From: Pelobates cultripes
Lineage: Eukaryota; Chordata; Amphibia; Anura; Pelobatidae
Reading direction: 5' to 3'
DNA: 64,000 nt
Assembly (NCBI GenBank): GCA_933207985.1
Contig: OW240915.1
Location: 119,450,632-119,514,631 of the forward strand
Part shown: piece after piece, positions 22,526 through 32,890 of the stretch
How the letters are laid out: every line of letters begins with the position of its first letter
Numbering within the stretch: the first letter of the stretch is position 1
Made by a program: the position numbers and the translations under genes
The notes under the pieces: model-generated
Databases searched by the model: none
The model's input: the letters and a program-made list of their open reading frames with translations, nothing else
Told to the model about the DNA's origin: nothing

Positions 22526-23270
22526 ATGTGTACCAGTCAATTAAGGGTAAAGGATTCAAAGCAACCTTATTACCAGGTACGGATGGATCTAGATGTTGTT
22601 CGTGATGCTATCTTTCAAATTCTGATCGCCAGTGAGGGCGGCGTGCGTATCATAGTGCGTTCCACCTCGAACCTCATTTTGGGGGATCAGCACTGTTCGT
22701 CAGATGATGTGGATAGGATGCCTGGAATCCAAGGTGGTTTTTCAGTTCTTGGTGTCGATACCCTGGCTGGCTATTGCTGTGTGGATGTTCTATGGAGCTG
22801 TCTGACGCGTTTCATAGGGGGTGGCCCAACTTCCTCAGAGACGTATAAGTTCACCTCCATATGGGTATGTTTATATTTCCCTCAGTTGTTTAATCAATTA
22901 ATCAATATTCATATAGAATGAGTTAATTTCAGTAGAATATGTAAAACATCTTTGATATTGTCGTTTAAAATACAGAGATATGAATATAACGTTGGAACTT
23001 CACACTTTATACAATAAAAACTTTATATAATAAAAACTTTTATAAGATATTTGTCTCGTCATAATTTCTATACACCTACCATGTGTTGTATAATAAAACA
23101 GTGGATCCTAACACCAGATAATCTGGTGACTACGATGATTCTGCACATCAATAATAACAACTTTCATTTATGGCTGGCAAAATTAATTAAAACTGCATCT
23201 ATGTTACATTGTGAATTCACATAATCTATTTATTAAAAGGTATTATATTGTAAATATACCACTATGTATC
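22526..23270. mobile_element. PLE D 5' region
   Basis: Non-coding region before the PLE D reverse transcriptase, containing hammerhead-like motif 3 on the minus strand. Positioned like the inverted 5' segment of PLE C. The plus frame 22,526-22,921 has no recognisable domain. Confidence 0.5.
22800..22842 (-). ncRNA. Hammerhead-ribozyme-like motif 3
   Basis: Minus strand: stem I GTCT, core CTGAGGA (matches CUGANGA), stem II with GGG/CCC and a terminal A-T around an internal loop, GAAAC, short stem III, triplet GTC, stem I return AGAC. The conserved core is complete; stem II is the weakest part. Confidence 0.6.
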
Positions 23271-23880
23271 TATTAGATACCCCCCAAAAACAGTTTTTTA
23301 TTTCCTCCCTAAGATACACAAACATCTGACAAAACCCCCTGGCAGACACATCATCTCAGGGATTGACTCACTCACTGACAATCTATCCCAATATATAGAT
23401 ATTTTATTGCAACCTTTTGTTAAAATGTCTCCCTCTTATCTTAAAGACAGTAGTGAGCTCCTTAAACTAATAGAAGGTAAAACGAGGAGTAACAAGCTAT
23501 GGCTAGTGACGTGTGACGTCACATCACTCTACACAGTGATAAAACATAACTTAGGTTTGTAAGCCATTAGGAATATTCTATCTGAAAAAGCTGAAATGAC
23601 CATGGAACAAGTAGAGTTTCTTATAGAATGTATTTATTTTATTTTATCTAATCATTTTTTTTGGCATAATAATGATATTTAGCTCCAAATTACAGGCACA
23701 GCGATGGGGACTAGACTTGCACTCAACTATGCCAACATCTTCATGACCTTTTGGGAAAATCTCTTCATCTGGAGGGGACATTCCTGGGTGACGAATCTAG
23801 TCCTCTATAAACGCTATATAGATGATTGTTTTTTTATCTGGGAAGGGGAGGAATCGAATCTGAAGGATTTTCTGTAGCGC
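23271..23880 (+). pseudogene. PLE D reverse transcriptase
   Basis: Reads as PLE RT: PKIHKHLTKPPGRHIISGID, SQYIDILLQP, LVTCDVTSLYT, QITGTAMGTRLALNYANIFM and LYKRYIDDCFFIWEGEE. The RYIDD catalytic box is intact. In-frame stops lie near 23,562, 23,681 and 23,876, so the enzyme is dead. PLE RTs are related to telomerase and prime DNA synthesis at the target. Confidence 0.8.
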
Positions 23881-24870
23881 ATGAACAATAATGATTTTAA
23901 TTTATCCTTTACTTATAAATATAGCCAGTCAGAGAGAGATTTATTTAGATCTAGTTTTTTATGTGGAACAAGGTATTTTGAAACCTAGAACCTTTTTTAA
24001 AAGTATAGATGTTAATAGTTGTATTCTTAATTCAAGTTGTCATTATCCCCCTTGGTTGAATAATGTTCCTCTAGGCCAATTCCAAAGGATTAAAAAGAAC
24101 TGTACAGAAGAAAAAATATGCATAAATCAAATAGAAAAAGTTAGAAAACAGTATGAGGAAAAGGAATACGACCCCAATCTACTTGAACCAGATAGATAGG
24201 AATCAACTATTTTTACCCAGAAACAAGTGTGCGTCAATACATAGTAATGATAAGCACAACTGTCCTATTATCTTTAATTACAGTTCTCAATCATCTCACT
24301 TAAAAAAGACAATTTCAAAAAACTGGCATTTTTTACTCCAAGACCCTGTATTAGGTGCTATTCTACCTCCAAAGCCTGAGATAATTTTCAGTGGAGCCCC
24401 CACCATTAAACAGAAAATAGTTCACAGTTTTAAGGCCCCTGAGGTGGCTAAACATTTTCTAAATGACCAAAAAGGCTTTTTAAAATGCGGGCAGTGCAAT
24501 ATTTGCAAAACCACAGGGCCCTCTTTTGGAAGAATAACCAGCTTCCAGTCACAAAAGACTAATAAATCATATATTATCGAAGACTGTATCACATGCCATT
24601 CGAAACAGGTTATTTATTTATTGGAGTGTAAATGTGGTCTGCAATATGTGGGCCAAACCAAAAGACTCAGAGAGCATGTCTACAATATTAAAAGAAAATT
24701 TGAAAATTTCCAAACACTTTTCAGAAGTTCACAACAATGACCCTAGAACATTAAAATTTTGTAGGTGTAAAACACCGAAAGTCATCCGTGGATTTAGAAT
24801 CGCGAGAAAAACTGCCACCAGGTCTCGACTGTTGATGTGGAAGATGGCTTCTTTGATCGTGGGTTAGCGG
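23881..24870 (+). pseudogene. PLE D linker and GIY-YIG endonuclease
   Basis: Frames 23,891-24,199 and 24,153-24,740 overlap and are joined by a frame change. The second has IIFNYSSQSSHLKKTISKNW, PKPEIIFSGAPTIKQKI, a Cys cluster (CGQCNICK, then CITC), and QVIYLLECKCGLQYVGQTKR followed by LREHVYNIK, the PLE GIY-YIG core. The frame is lost again near 24,670-24,740. Domain order RT then endonuclease matches complete PLEs. Confidence 0.8.
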
Positions 24871-25185
24871 AAACCCAAAATCAAGTCCGTTCCCGTGAGT
24901 GATTAGCGTATAGAAGGAGGGCCCTCCATAACCGAATCCTGTTCTCCAGATGTTCTCAGAGGAGTAGAGGTAGTCCTGTCATCTATCCCAAAATTGTTAA
25001 TGATCAGGGAACCCAAGGTCGACAGAGGATTCCAGTCTTTCCATGCGATCTATGCATACGGTGTACCTACAGTTACAGTGCATGTTTGCTCTCTGAAGGC
25101 CTCATGCTCTCAAGAATCTTATGTCGCCTTGACGAAAAAAAACGTCTGAGCCATTTGTTCGCAATAGTCTGTATAACCTAAACAG
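24871..25185. other. Unassigned spacer
   Basis: Nothing recognisable; probably the PLE D tail or host DNA between PLE D and the Gypsy LTR. Confidence 0.35.
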
Positions 25186-25666
25186 TGTCAGGATTACAGT
25201 ATGATCCAGCACGTAGAATTGTATAACAGAGGACTGATAGGTAACATATACCGGACCTTAGAATGGCCGGACTAACGTACCATAGTCAAGAATAGCCGAG
25301 GTCAAGGGATACAGAAAGAGACACAACTATAAGGAAAAGCCAGGAGTCAGGGATACCAGAAAACAGGGAAGTCAAAAACAATGCCAAAGCCAAATAACCA
25401 GAATAAATAATGTGCTCTCGGACAACTACAAGGGAAACCATGACAGGGCACTGAGCAGGATGAGAACAGGGCCTAAATACCCCTCCTTTAGATCAGATAG
25501 GCTGTAACCGGCCTTTGACCCCAAAGTCAGTAACCAGATTTCCATTTGCATAATTGCTGCTCAGCATTAACCCTTCTGTGGATTAGGTTGCTGCTCAGCA
25601 CAACTTTTCCTGTGTGGACAGTAAAAGTCATTAACCACATTTTTATAAGCGGATGAATATGTGACA
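25186..25666 (-). mobile_element. 3' LTR of Gypsy chromovirus
   Basis: On the minus strand it starts TGTCACATATTCATCCGC and ends ATCCTGACA, 481 bp. The neighbouring internal bases read GGTGGGGGGTAA, a polypurine tract just before the LTR. It is the same family as the solo LTR at 3127-3723 but about 115 bp shorter. Confidence 0.8.
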
Positions 25667-25699
25667 TTACCCCCCACCTGAAGAACGCCCACCGGGCAG

Positions 25700-26300
25700 G
25701 CAGGACCAGGCGTGAGAGGAAATTTGGCTTGAAAATAGTGAATCTTGCGGCCAGCATGTATATCAGTTGCTGGAACCCAAGAACGATCGGCTGGTCTATA
25801 ACCTTTCCAATCCACCAAGTACTATAAAGTGCCCCGAGAAAACCTGGAATCAATTATGGAGGAGACCTCATACTCTTCCTGTCCAGAAACAACTAAGGGA
25901 GGAGGAGGGACACTTGAGACAGTATATTTATTGCAGAGGTTTGAGTAAGGACACATAAAAGGTATTAGGAATTTTCAAGGAGGCCGGAAGGGCCAGAGAG
26001 TACGCAACAGGATTGATCCTACGAAGGACACGAAAAGGTCCAAGGAACCTAGGAGCAAATTTCATGCTAGGGACTTTGAGGCTGATGTTACGAGAAGATA
26101 ACCAAACCCTCTCACCCACTTGGTAAACAGGGTTGGCACCTAGACGTGTATCAACATGATGCTTGAAACGGTCAGCAGCAGTACCCAGAGCCTGGGTGAC
26201 CAGCAGACACATTGTCGTGAAACACCTTCATGATATTAACCCTCAATGGAATGAACAGTTTGTCCTGAGGTTTACGGCAGACTGAGACTGAGCCTCCATG
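25700..26300 (-). pseudogene. Gypsy integrase ends and chromodomain, core deleted
   Basis: Minus strand: a zinc-finger start ([17 protein letters not shown], then SAGHPG) runs within a few codons into the C-terminal module ([44 protein letters not shown], the GPY/F motif). The D,D-35-E core that should lie between is gone. Below it (25,818-25,700) is a chromodomain, VDWKGYRPADRSWVPATDI, which would steer integration to modified chromatin. A frame change near 25,870 separates the two. Confidence 0.75.
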
Positions 26301-27595
26301 ATGGAGCCAAGAAGTGGAGAGGACAGTGAAAGGACAGTGGACGCAATGATACATTCCGGGGGAATGATATGGGATGTTTCTTGCTCTAGTATAGCCTCAG
26401 TATCAAACTGCCTGGACAAGGCGTCGGCCTTGACATTTTTAGAACCAGGTCTGTAAGTGATAAGAAAATTAAAACGAGAAAGAAATAGAGACCACCTAGC
26501 TTGTCTAGAAGATAATCGCTTAGCATCTCCTATGTAAGCCAGGTTTTTGTGATCAGTAATGATCAAAAGGGGGTCCTTGGAACCCTTTAGAAGATGTCGC
26601 CACTCCTTGAGAGCTAGAATAATGGCCAACAATTCTCTATTGCCAATATCGTAATTGCGCTCAGCAGGAGACAACTTTCTAGAAAAGTAACCAAAAGGAT
26701 GTAATGGAGTTTCCTGGCTCTTCCTCTGGGAGAGAACTGCCCCTACCCCTGTCTCTGAAGCATCAACCTCCAGTATGAAAGGCTTACTGGTGTCAGGATG
26801 TATCAATATGTCGTAGGAGGCAAACCGCTGTTTGAGAGTTTCAAAGGCTTCAATAGCCTCCTTAGACCATATCGTACTACTAGCCCCCTTGCGTGTCATA
26901 TTGGTGATGGGGGCTATTACTGAAGAAAATCCCTTTATAAATCTTCTGTAATAATTGGCGAAACCAATGAACCTTTGAATGGCTTTCAAACCAGTTGGTA
27001 AAGGCCACTGTAGAACAGACTCTAGTTTTTTAGGATCCATCTGAAACCCTGAGGCAGAAATATTATATCGTAAAAACTGTACTTCAGACTGGTCAAAGAT
27101 ACATTTTTCCAATTTACAATAAAGTTTTTTTTTTTTAAACAAGGTTTGCAGAACTTGTTTAATGTGATTGTGGTGAGACTGGAGGTCAGGAGAATAAATA
27201 AGGATATCATCCAGATAGACCAAGACAAACGAGTAAATATAATCCCTGAGTACATCATTAATGAGATCTTGGAAAACCGCTGGAGCATTGCACAACACGA
27301 ATGGCATCACTAGACATTCATAGTGTCCACTTCTGGTATTAAATGCAGTCTTCAACTCGTGGTTTTCCTTGATTCTCACTAAATTGTAAGCACTTCTAAG
27401 ATCAAGCTTAGTAAACACTTTAGCACCCTGGAGTCTGTCAAATAATTCAGCAATAAGAGGAATGGGGTAGGCATTTTTAATGGTGATTTTGTTCAATGCC
27501 CTGTAATCGATACATGGGCGCAACTCACCATCCTTTTTAGATACAAAAAAGAATCCAGCAGGCAAGGATGATTTTCGTATATGGCCTTTACTCAT
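26243..27595 (-). pseudogene. pol: Gypsy RT-RNase H
   Basis: One open frame of 450 codons. RT blocks: FFVSKKDGELRPCIDYRALN, FTKLDLRSAYNLVRI, then VLVYLDDILIYS with intact YLDD at about residue 127. RNase H (about residues 245-370): LEVDASETGVGAVLSQ, ERNYDIGNRELLAI, LIITDHKNLAY and VKADALSR, so all four catalytic acidic residues are present. One unusual change is MPFVLCNAPAVFQ where MPFGLCNAP is usual. The open frame is striking in an otherwise deleted element. Confidence 0.85.
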
Positions 27596-27613
27596 TGAGT
27601 CCTTAATACTCTC

Positions 27614-28019
27614 CTAAGGGAGCATAGACTGCTCCCTTAGGTGGCATAGCACCGGGTAGTAAGTTAATGGAACAGTCATATGGTGTATGAGGATATAGAG
27701 TATTAATATCACAGTATTGTATAGGAATCTCAGGATTTTGAGGTGTACTAGTGGGTAATTAGATAGTGCCCACTCTTTTGATGACATGCGATATACACCT
27801 TTCATTACACTCCTTACCCCATTCTAATATTTCTCCATTAGCCCAGTCAATGTGAGGGTTATGCTTGCTAAGCCATGGAAATCCTAATATGATAGGACAA
27901 GAAGGAGATGCAGTCAGCTGAAATATAATCTCTTCCTTATGTAAGGCACCAATGGAAATATTTATGGGTAAGGTTTCATGCGTTATTAATGGTTGTGAGA
28001 GTGGTCTCCACTGAGTCAA
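27614..28019 (-). pseudogene. Gypsy protease C-terminal part
   Basis: Frame 28,019-27,759 has PSCPIILGFPWLSKHNPHID, the motif that ends Gypsy retropepsins (LG-x-PWL). The DTG active site would lie upstream but is lost at the 28,019 junction. The spacer to the RT has a stop or frame change near 27,600-27,760. Confidence 0.7.
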
Positions 28020-28021
28020 GA

Positions 28022-28620
28022 TTTACAAGACTTCAAATTGGATCTGCACTGAGTCAAGATTTACAAGACTTCAAATCCATCCCAGGGGAATGTGTATTGC
28101 TTCAGTACGTGGAGGATCTCTTGATAGCTGCAGTTACTAAAGAGATGTGCCAACAAGCAACCCATGATCTACTCCATATTCTTTGGAGGGCAGGTTACAA
28201 GGTATCAAGGAAGAAGGCACAATTGTGTCAGCCAACTGTCAAGTATTTAGGATTCCATATCTCTGAAGGTCAAATAACAATGGGACCTGAAAGAAAAGAA
28301 GCAGTGTGTCGAATACCTGTACCCATGAATAGAAGACAAGTGCAAGAATTCTTGGGAGCAGCAGGACTCTGTAGGATATGGATTCCTAATTATGTGATAT
28401 TGGCAAAACCCTTGTATGAAGCTGTAAAAGGCACGGAACATGATCCCTTCCTATGGACCACATAACAACACAAGGCATTTGAAGATATCAAGAAAGCATT
28501 TATGAGTGCCCCAGCACTAGGCCTACCAGATCACTCGCGACCTTTCTACCTACATGTGCATGAGCAAAGAAGAATGGCCGTGGGAGTGTTAACTCAGTAC
28601 TGTAGCCTACTTGTCCAAAC
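28022..28620 (+). pseudogene. pol: Gamma-type RT fragment
   Basis: Reads SQDLQDFKSIPGECVLLQYV, then the catalytic box as YVED instead of YVDD, then QATHDLLHILWRAGYKVSRK, KAQLC-VKYLGFHIS and RRQVQEFLGAAGLCRIWIPN. These are the palm end and thumb of gammaretrovirus-like RT. Loss of an aspartate at the YVDD box and a stop at 28,463 show decay. It resumes after the insertion. Confidence 0.8.
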
Positions 28621-28621
28621 A
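28608..28621. repeat. Target-site duplication, left
   Basis: TACTTGTCCAAACA, identical to 29,204-29,217. Confidence 0.85.
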
Positions 28622-29203
28622 AAAGGATTAGGCGCTCACTATAGCAACATAAACAATAGGAATGGGCAGCAGTAACCAATACAAGGACTGCCAACCTTGT
28701 AACAAGAGAATGTGAACAGAAAAAAGGGGGAAACCGCGCCCTAGACAATATGATATAAATAATATACATACACAGATCTTATGATGAAGATCTCTATACA
28801 GTTGACCTCAAAGTAAAAAACATAAAGAATAATAGTGCAATATAGTAGGTATAGTGGGTATGTGAAAGAGTGCTTAAATGAATGCACACTCACATTTACC
28901 AGAGCTAACTCAGAGCTCGGCTGTTATTTCGCATAGATGGAACAATCCCCGTCTCGGGATATATACGAAGCAATAGGTGTCTTGACAGTCTCAGGCAGAT
29001 GATATATGGAGAGACATAGATAATCCAAATAGTGCAATATGTATTGATAAACTAAATACAATGAATTTATTTATTGCACTATTATTCTTTATGTTTTTTA
29101 CTTTGAGGTCAACTGTATAGAGATCGTCATCATAAGATCTGTGTACGTATATTATTTATATCATACTGTCTAGGGCGCGGTTTCCCCTTTTTTCTGTTCA
29201 CAT
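28622..29203. mobile_element. Foldback PLE-like insertion in ERV pol
   Basis: 582-bp insertion with a 14-bp TSD. Bases from about 28,693 (AATGTGAACAGAAAAAAGGG) to about 28,845 are inverted at about 29,074-29,203 (ending CTGTTCACATT), arms about 130-150 bp with a few mismatches. About 70 bp at the left (28,622-28,692) is outside the palindrome. The centre (about 28,890-29,010) resembles PLE C non-coding sequence. Same layout as 1359-2205. Confidence 0.75.
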
Positions 29204-29217
29204 TACTTGTCCAAACA
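29204..29217. repeat. Target-site duplication, right
   Basis: TACTTGTCCAAACA; the ERV pol reading resumes right after it with QLDAVASGLPPC in the frame interrupted at 28,621. Confidence 0.85.
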
Positions 29218-29960
29218 GTTGGATGCAGTGGCCAGTGGTCTTCCACCTTGTTAAGGAGCAGTGGCTGCTGCAGCTTTGTTGATAGCGGAAGCTGACAAAC
29301 TTACATTGGGTCAGGAACTCTATGTGCAAGTACCTCATGCAGTACAGACCCTACTGGATTACAAAGGTAATCATTGGTTCAGAAATAGCAGAATGACCAA
29401 GTATCAGGCTATGCTATGCGAGAATCCAAGAGTACATCTTGAGACTGTCAACAATCTCAATCCAGCTACCCTTCTGCCACAGACTGCGGAAAGTCAATAT
29501 GACTGTCTGGAAATAATGTATTAAGTATTTTCTAGCAGGCCAGATCTCCATGATTTTCCCATCCAGAACCCACATATACAGTACTATACAGATGGTAGTA
29601 GCTTTGTAAAAGAAGGTATTCGGTATGCAGGCTATGCGGTAACCACCACAGACAAGGTGATAGAAGCACGACCATTGTCGAAAGGGATATCAGCACAGAA
29701 GGCGGAATTAATCGCACTGACAAGGGCCTTGCAACTAGCTGCGGGGTTGAGAGTGAACATCTATACGGATTCAAGATATGCCTTCTTAACAACTCATGCC
29801 CATAGAGCATTGTATAAAGAAGGAGCTGTAAAGGTGGCAGAGGTGGCACCTTGGATTCATCACTCTAGGGTTAAACCAGCGGCAGATTCCTGGCAAGCTA
29901 CTCCAGATCATGAGAATCCTTGCAAGATCTGGTTGAAGCGCATGACCCAGTCGAATTGAG
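29218..29960 (+). pseudogene. pol: Gamma-type RT connection and RNase H
   Basis: Connection region: AAAALLIAEADKLTLGQELY, VQTLLDYKGNHW, and NNLNPATLLP. RNase H follows at about 29,575-29,835: YYTDGSSFVKEG (first Asp), KAELIALTRALQLA (Glu) and NIYTDSRYAFLTTHAHRALY (second Asp). A stop and a frame change at about 29,522 separate the two parts. The frame runs to 29,959 with the C-terminal RNase H part and integrase deleted. Confidence 0.8.
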
Positions 29961-30101
29961 TGTGACTTGAGAAGTATGAGGTGATTTTTGAAGAATCGTG
30001 GTTGAAAGTTGCATAAATCAACAAGTAGGTGTTTTGACGGCCATAATAAAGCCTGACCACCTGCTTACGTTTCATAGTCAGGGTATCTCGAAGGGACCTC
30101 T

Positions 30102-31620
30102 GTGAAGGTAATTGAGGATCAGACGTACTACAATCCTTGCAGCCTTCACAAGCGGGAAGCTGAGGTGCCGTCGCATGGTCGAAGCATTAAGATGAGGATC
30201 ACAAGAATAATGTGTTTAATTATGTGCTTTAGTATTTTTATGATTTTTCAGGAAGGTAAAGGTAAGGATATTCGAAGCTGTGTTAGTTGTATTTAGACTA
30301 CAAAAACAGGTAATCAGATATCCCAGACCCTAATTTGGCACTCATAATATGAATGTAAGGGATCTGTGTCTAGGTGTAGGTACTTAGATACTGATTATAG
30401 TGTGTGTCATCCGATATCAGGTGAGCCTAAGTGTTTCGATCCCCAATTCCAACCCCGTACAATTTGGTTGGTAATTCGAAATAGTAACTCTCAGGGGACA
30501 TTGATAAATAGGACTTTGATAAGCACCATACATTCTACGGGTATTCTATTATTTGATGCATGTAAGGTGATTTCGGGTAGTAGAAAACCTTGGAATGTAT
30601 GTGGTAATATTTGTTCAACAACAAATATTTATGCCCTAGTAAAAGATTTACTGATCTTGACTGCCCAAATAGAGACTTTAACTGCTGCCCATATTGGTCA
30701 TATGTAGGGTGGGCGACCTGGGGAAAGATAGTAGATCAAGACATGATTATCCAAAGGTTGCCCACTACACCGTATTGTAAAACCATGGAATGTAATCCTG
30801 TACTCAGAGTTGCCACAAGATTGGGAGGGAGCATGTGTGCTAGGTATGCTCAAACCATCCTTCTTCTTGTTACCAATTGAAACGGGAGAGACCTTGGGAG
30901 TTAAGGTTTATAATGTAAATCATAAAAAGAAGCGAGCGTCATTGAATGTAGGTAACTGGGAAGATGATGAGTGGTCTCTCCAACGTATTATTAATTATTA
31001 TGGACCTGCTACCTGGGCTGAAGATGGGACTTATGGTTACCGAACCGCCATATATATATGCTCAACAGCATCATAAGATCACAGGCGGTGGTTGAGATCA
31101 TAACCAATGAGACAGCTAAGGTCCTTAACCTTTTGGCGAAGCAAAATACCCGCATGAGATCAGCCATTTACCAAAATAGGCTGGCTCTTGATTATTTGCT
31201 GGCAGTAGAAGGAGGTGTGTGTGGAAAGTTTAACCTTAGTAATTGTTGTTTGCATATAGGTGATGAGGGGCAGGCAGTGATTGACATTACTAGCAATATG
31301 GTTAAACTGGCGCACGTACCCACTCAGACTTGGAACGGGTATAATCCAAATAGTTGGTTTGGGAGATGGTATGAGCAGCTTGGTGGGATTAAGGCATTGG
31401 TAGGAGGAGTGGTATTTATTATTTTCTAATGCCTCTTCCTGCCCTGTCTGATTCCATTAGTAGTTAGGTCTATACGTAATGTTATTGAGAGCACTATAGA
31501 AAGGAAGACAGCTGCTCATGTAATGGCCATCTGGAAATATGAACCCCTAACCCAGAGAGAGACTATTAATAATCAGATGAGTGTTGAGAAGTAATAGAGT
31601 TAAGTTAGAATGCTTATAAG
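30102..31620 (+). pseudogene. env: Class I ERV envelope, broken
   Basis: Signal-peptide-like start in 30,102-30,296 (ITRIMCLIMCFSIFMIF) ended by a stop. Surface-unit-like frames 30,366-30,707 and 30,611-31,076 rich in Cys are joined by frame changes. The transmembrane part (31,058-31,429) has a heptad region ([17 protein letters not shown]), an immunosuppressive-type segment ([11 protein letters not shown]) and a Cys motif [10 protein letters not shown], which I count as C-x7-CC. It ends in a hydrophobic anchor ([13 protein letters not shown]). Retroviral Env made of surface and transmembrane units is recognisable; several stops make it non-functional. Confidence 0.75.
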
Positions 31621-31705
31621 GTCTGTCCTGGCTCATGGTTACTTGAAAGGTGTTGGCAAATTATGATTAGTGATGCATCTGGAATAACTTTGTATCAGAA
31701 GCATC

Positions 31706-31716
31706 AAAGGGGGGAA
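31706..31716 (+). other. Polypurine tract of class I ERV
   Basis: AAAGGGGGGAA directly before the LTR; primes plus-strand DNA synthesis. Confidence 0.8.
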
Positions 31717-32152
31717 TGTGATGGGATTTCAACATGGTTAAAAATTTAGTAGGCCTGAAATCTCCATGTGGCATATACAAGTACAGGTGTTTGTTGTATC
31801 TGTTAGTTACATGTAGCTAATATACTGTCATCAATGTACTGAGCATGTGCATTAACTGTAGTCACATTCCTTTGTCCTTAAAAGGAGTTATACGGTCTGC
31901 CCATATTAGGTGATCCTGAATATCCTGTTCACTGATTGGTCTAAGGGTATGTGTGAGTGGAGCTATGATGGGGAGGAGTTATTGTTAATAAATAGCCTGT
32001 GCAAACTATGTTCTGGGCTCATACCATTTGAACACAAGTTCAGTGTGAGACCCGATCGGTGTGTAAATAAAAGACCTGTTACTTCCTGAAGACTTGTGTC
32101 CATATCTCTATGTGTGGCTTCTGCGGTTTGTTCCTGTTATTCGTCCAGTACA
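31717..32152 (+). mobile_element. 3' LTR of class I ERV
   Basis: Starts TGTGATGGGATTTC and ends GTCCAGTACA, 436 bp, TG...CA. AATAAA at 32,066-32,071 is the polyadenylation signal. The satellite begins at the next base. There is no 5' LTR in the window to compare. Confidence 0.75.
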
Positions 32153-32615
32153 ATATAGTGCGCTTACATGCAGTTGTAAACATTCTAATTGTTTTTCTGC
32201 TAAATAGTACATTTTGGGCGTGTTCTTCATCAAATTGAAGGGTCAAATAGTGCGCTTACAGCGCAGTTGTAAAAATTCTAATTGTTTTGCTGCTAATCTG
32301 CTAAATAGTACATTATGGGGTCTGCTCTTCATATCTGAGAGGCAAATCGAAGCGTCAAATAGTGCGCTTACAGCGCAGTTGTAAAAATTCTAATTGTTTT
32401 GCTGCTAATCTGCTAAATAGTACATTTTGGGGCCTGCTCTTCATATCTGAGAGTCAAATAGAAGCGTAAAATAGTGCGCTTACAGCGCAGTTGTAAACAT
32501 TCTTATTTTCTGGGTGCTAATCTGCTAAATAGTAAATTTTGGGGCCTGCTCTTCATATCTGAGAGTCAAATCAAAGCGTCAAATAGTGCACTAACAGCAC
32601 AGTTGTAATCATTCT
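32153..32615. repeat. ~112-bp satellite, block 1
   Basis: About four diverged monomers of roughly 112 bp (with ~100-bp variants). Landmarks in each: AAATAGTACATTTTGGGGCC, TGCTCTTCATATCTGAGAGT, AAGCGTCAAATAGTGCGCTT, ACAGCGCAGTTGTAAA. Each holds a small dyad TGCGC-TTACA-GCGCA. No coding capacity. Confidence 0.9.
32601..32615. repeat. LINE target-site duplication, left (copy 1)
   Basis: AGTTGTAATCATTCT, part of a satellite monomer, repeated at 39,021-39,035. Confidence 0.85.
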
Positions 32616-32890
32616 TTTCAAATAATTTTTGTTAAAGTTTTAAAATTTTGTATAACAAGTGATAATAATACAAACATTGTATTAGGGGTAGGAAAGGAAG
32701 GGTAACTTGGAAATGGGAAGGGGTATCCATCCATCATTGAAATAAACATAATGTATATGGCAAAAATTTGTACATTAATGCACTTTAACTGTTTTGATTT
32801 TTTCTTCCCATTTATCCCAATTATATTTTAATATTGGGAAAAGAGGCATATTGGCTCTATGCGATAATTCGTGTGCCTTGTTTTCTAGAA

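Larger units (their letters stand above)
25667..28019 (-). mobile_element. Ty3/Gypsy chromovirus, 5'-truncated
   Basis: Minus-strand order: protease end (28,019-27,760), RT and RNase H (27,595-26,243), integrase start and end without its core, chromodomain, polypurine tract, 3' LTR. Gag and the 5' LTR are missing; at about 28,019 the sequence switches to a plus-strand ERV. The element is not active. Confidence 0.85.
28020..32152 (+). mobile_element. Class I (gamma-like) ERV, 5'-truncated
   Basis: Plus strand: RT end, RNase H, env and 3' LTR. The 5' LTR, gag, protease, most RT and all integrase are absent. The RT is split by a palindromic insertion (28,622-29,203). Near 28,018-28,075 a ~33-bp stretch (GAGTCAAGATTTACAAGACT) occurs twice in tandem at the junction with the Gypsy element. 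Confidence 0.85.

Noticed and set aside
22526..22921. 131-codon plus frame
   Set aside because: It overlaps the hammerhead-like motif and the PLE non-coding region and has no family resemblance.
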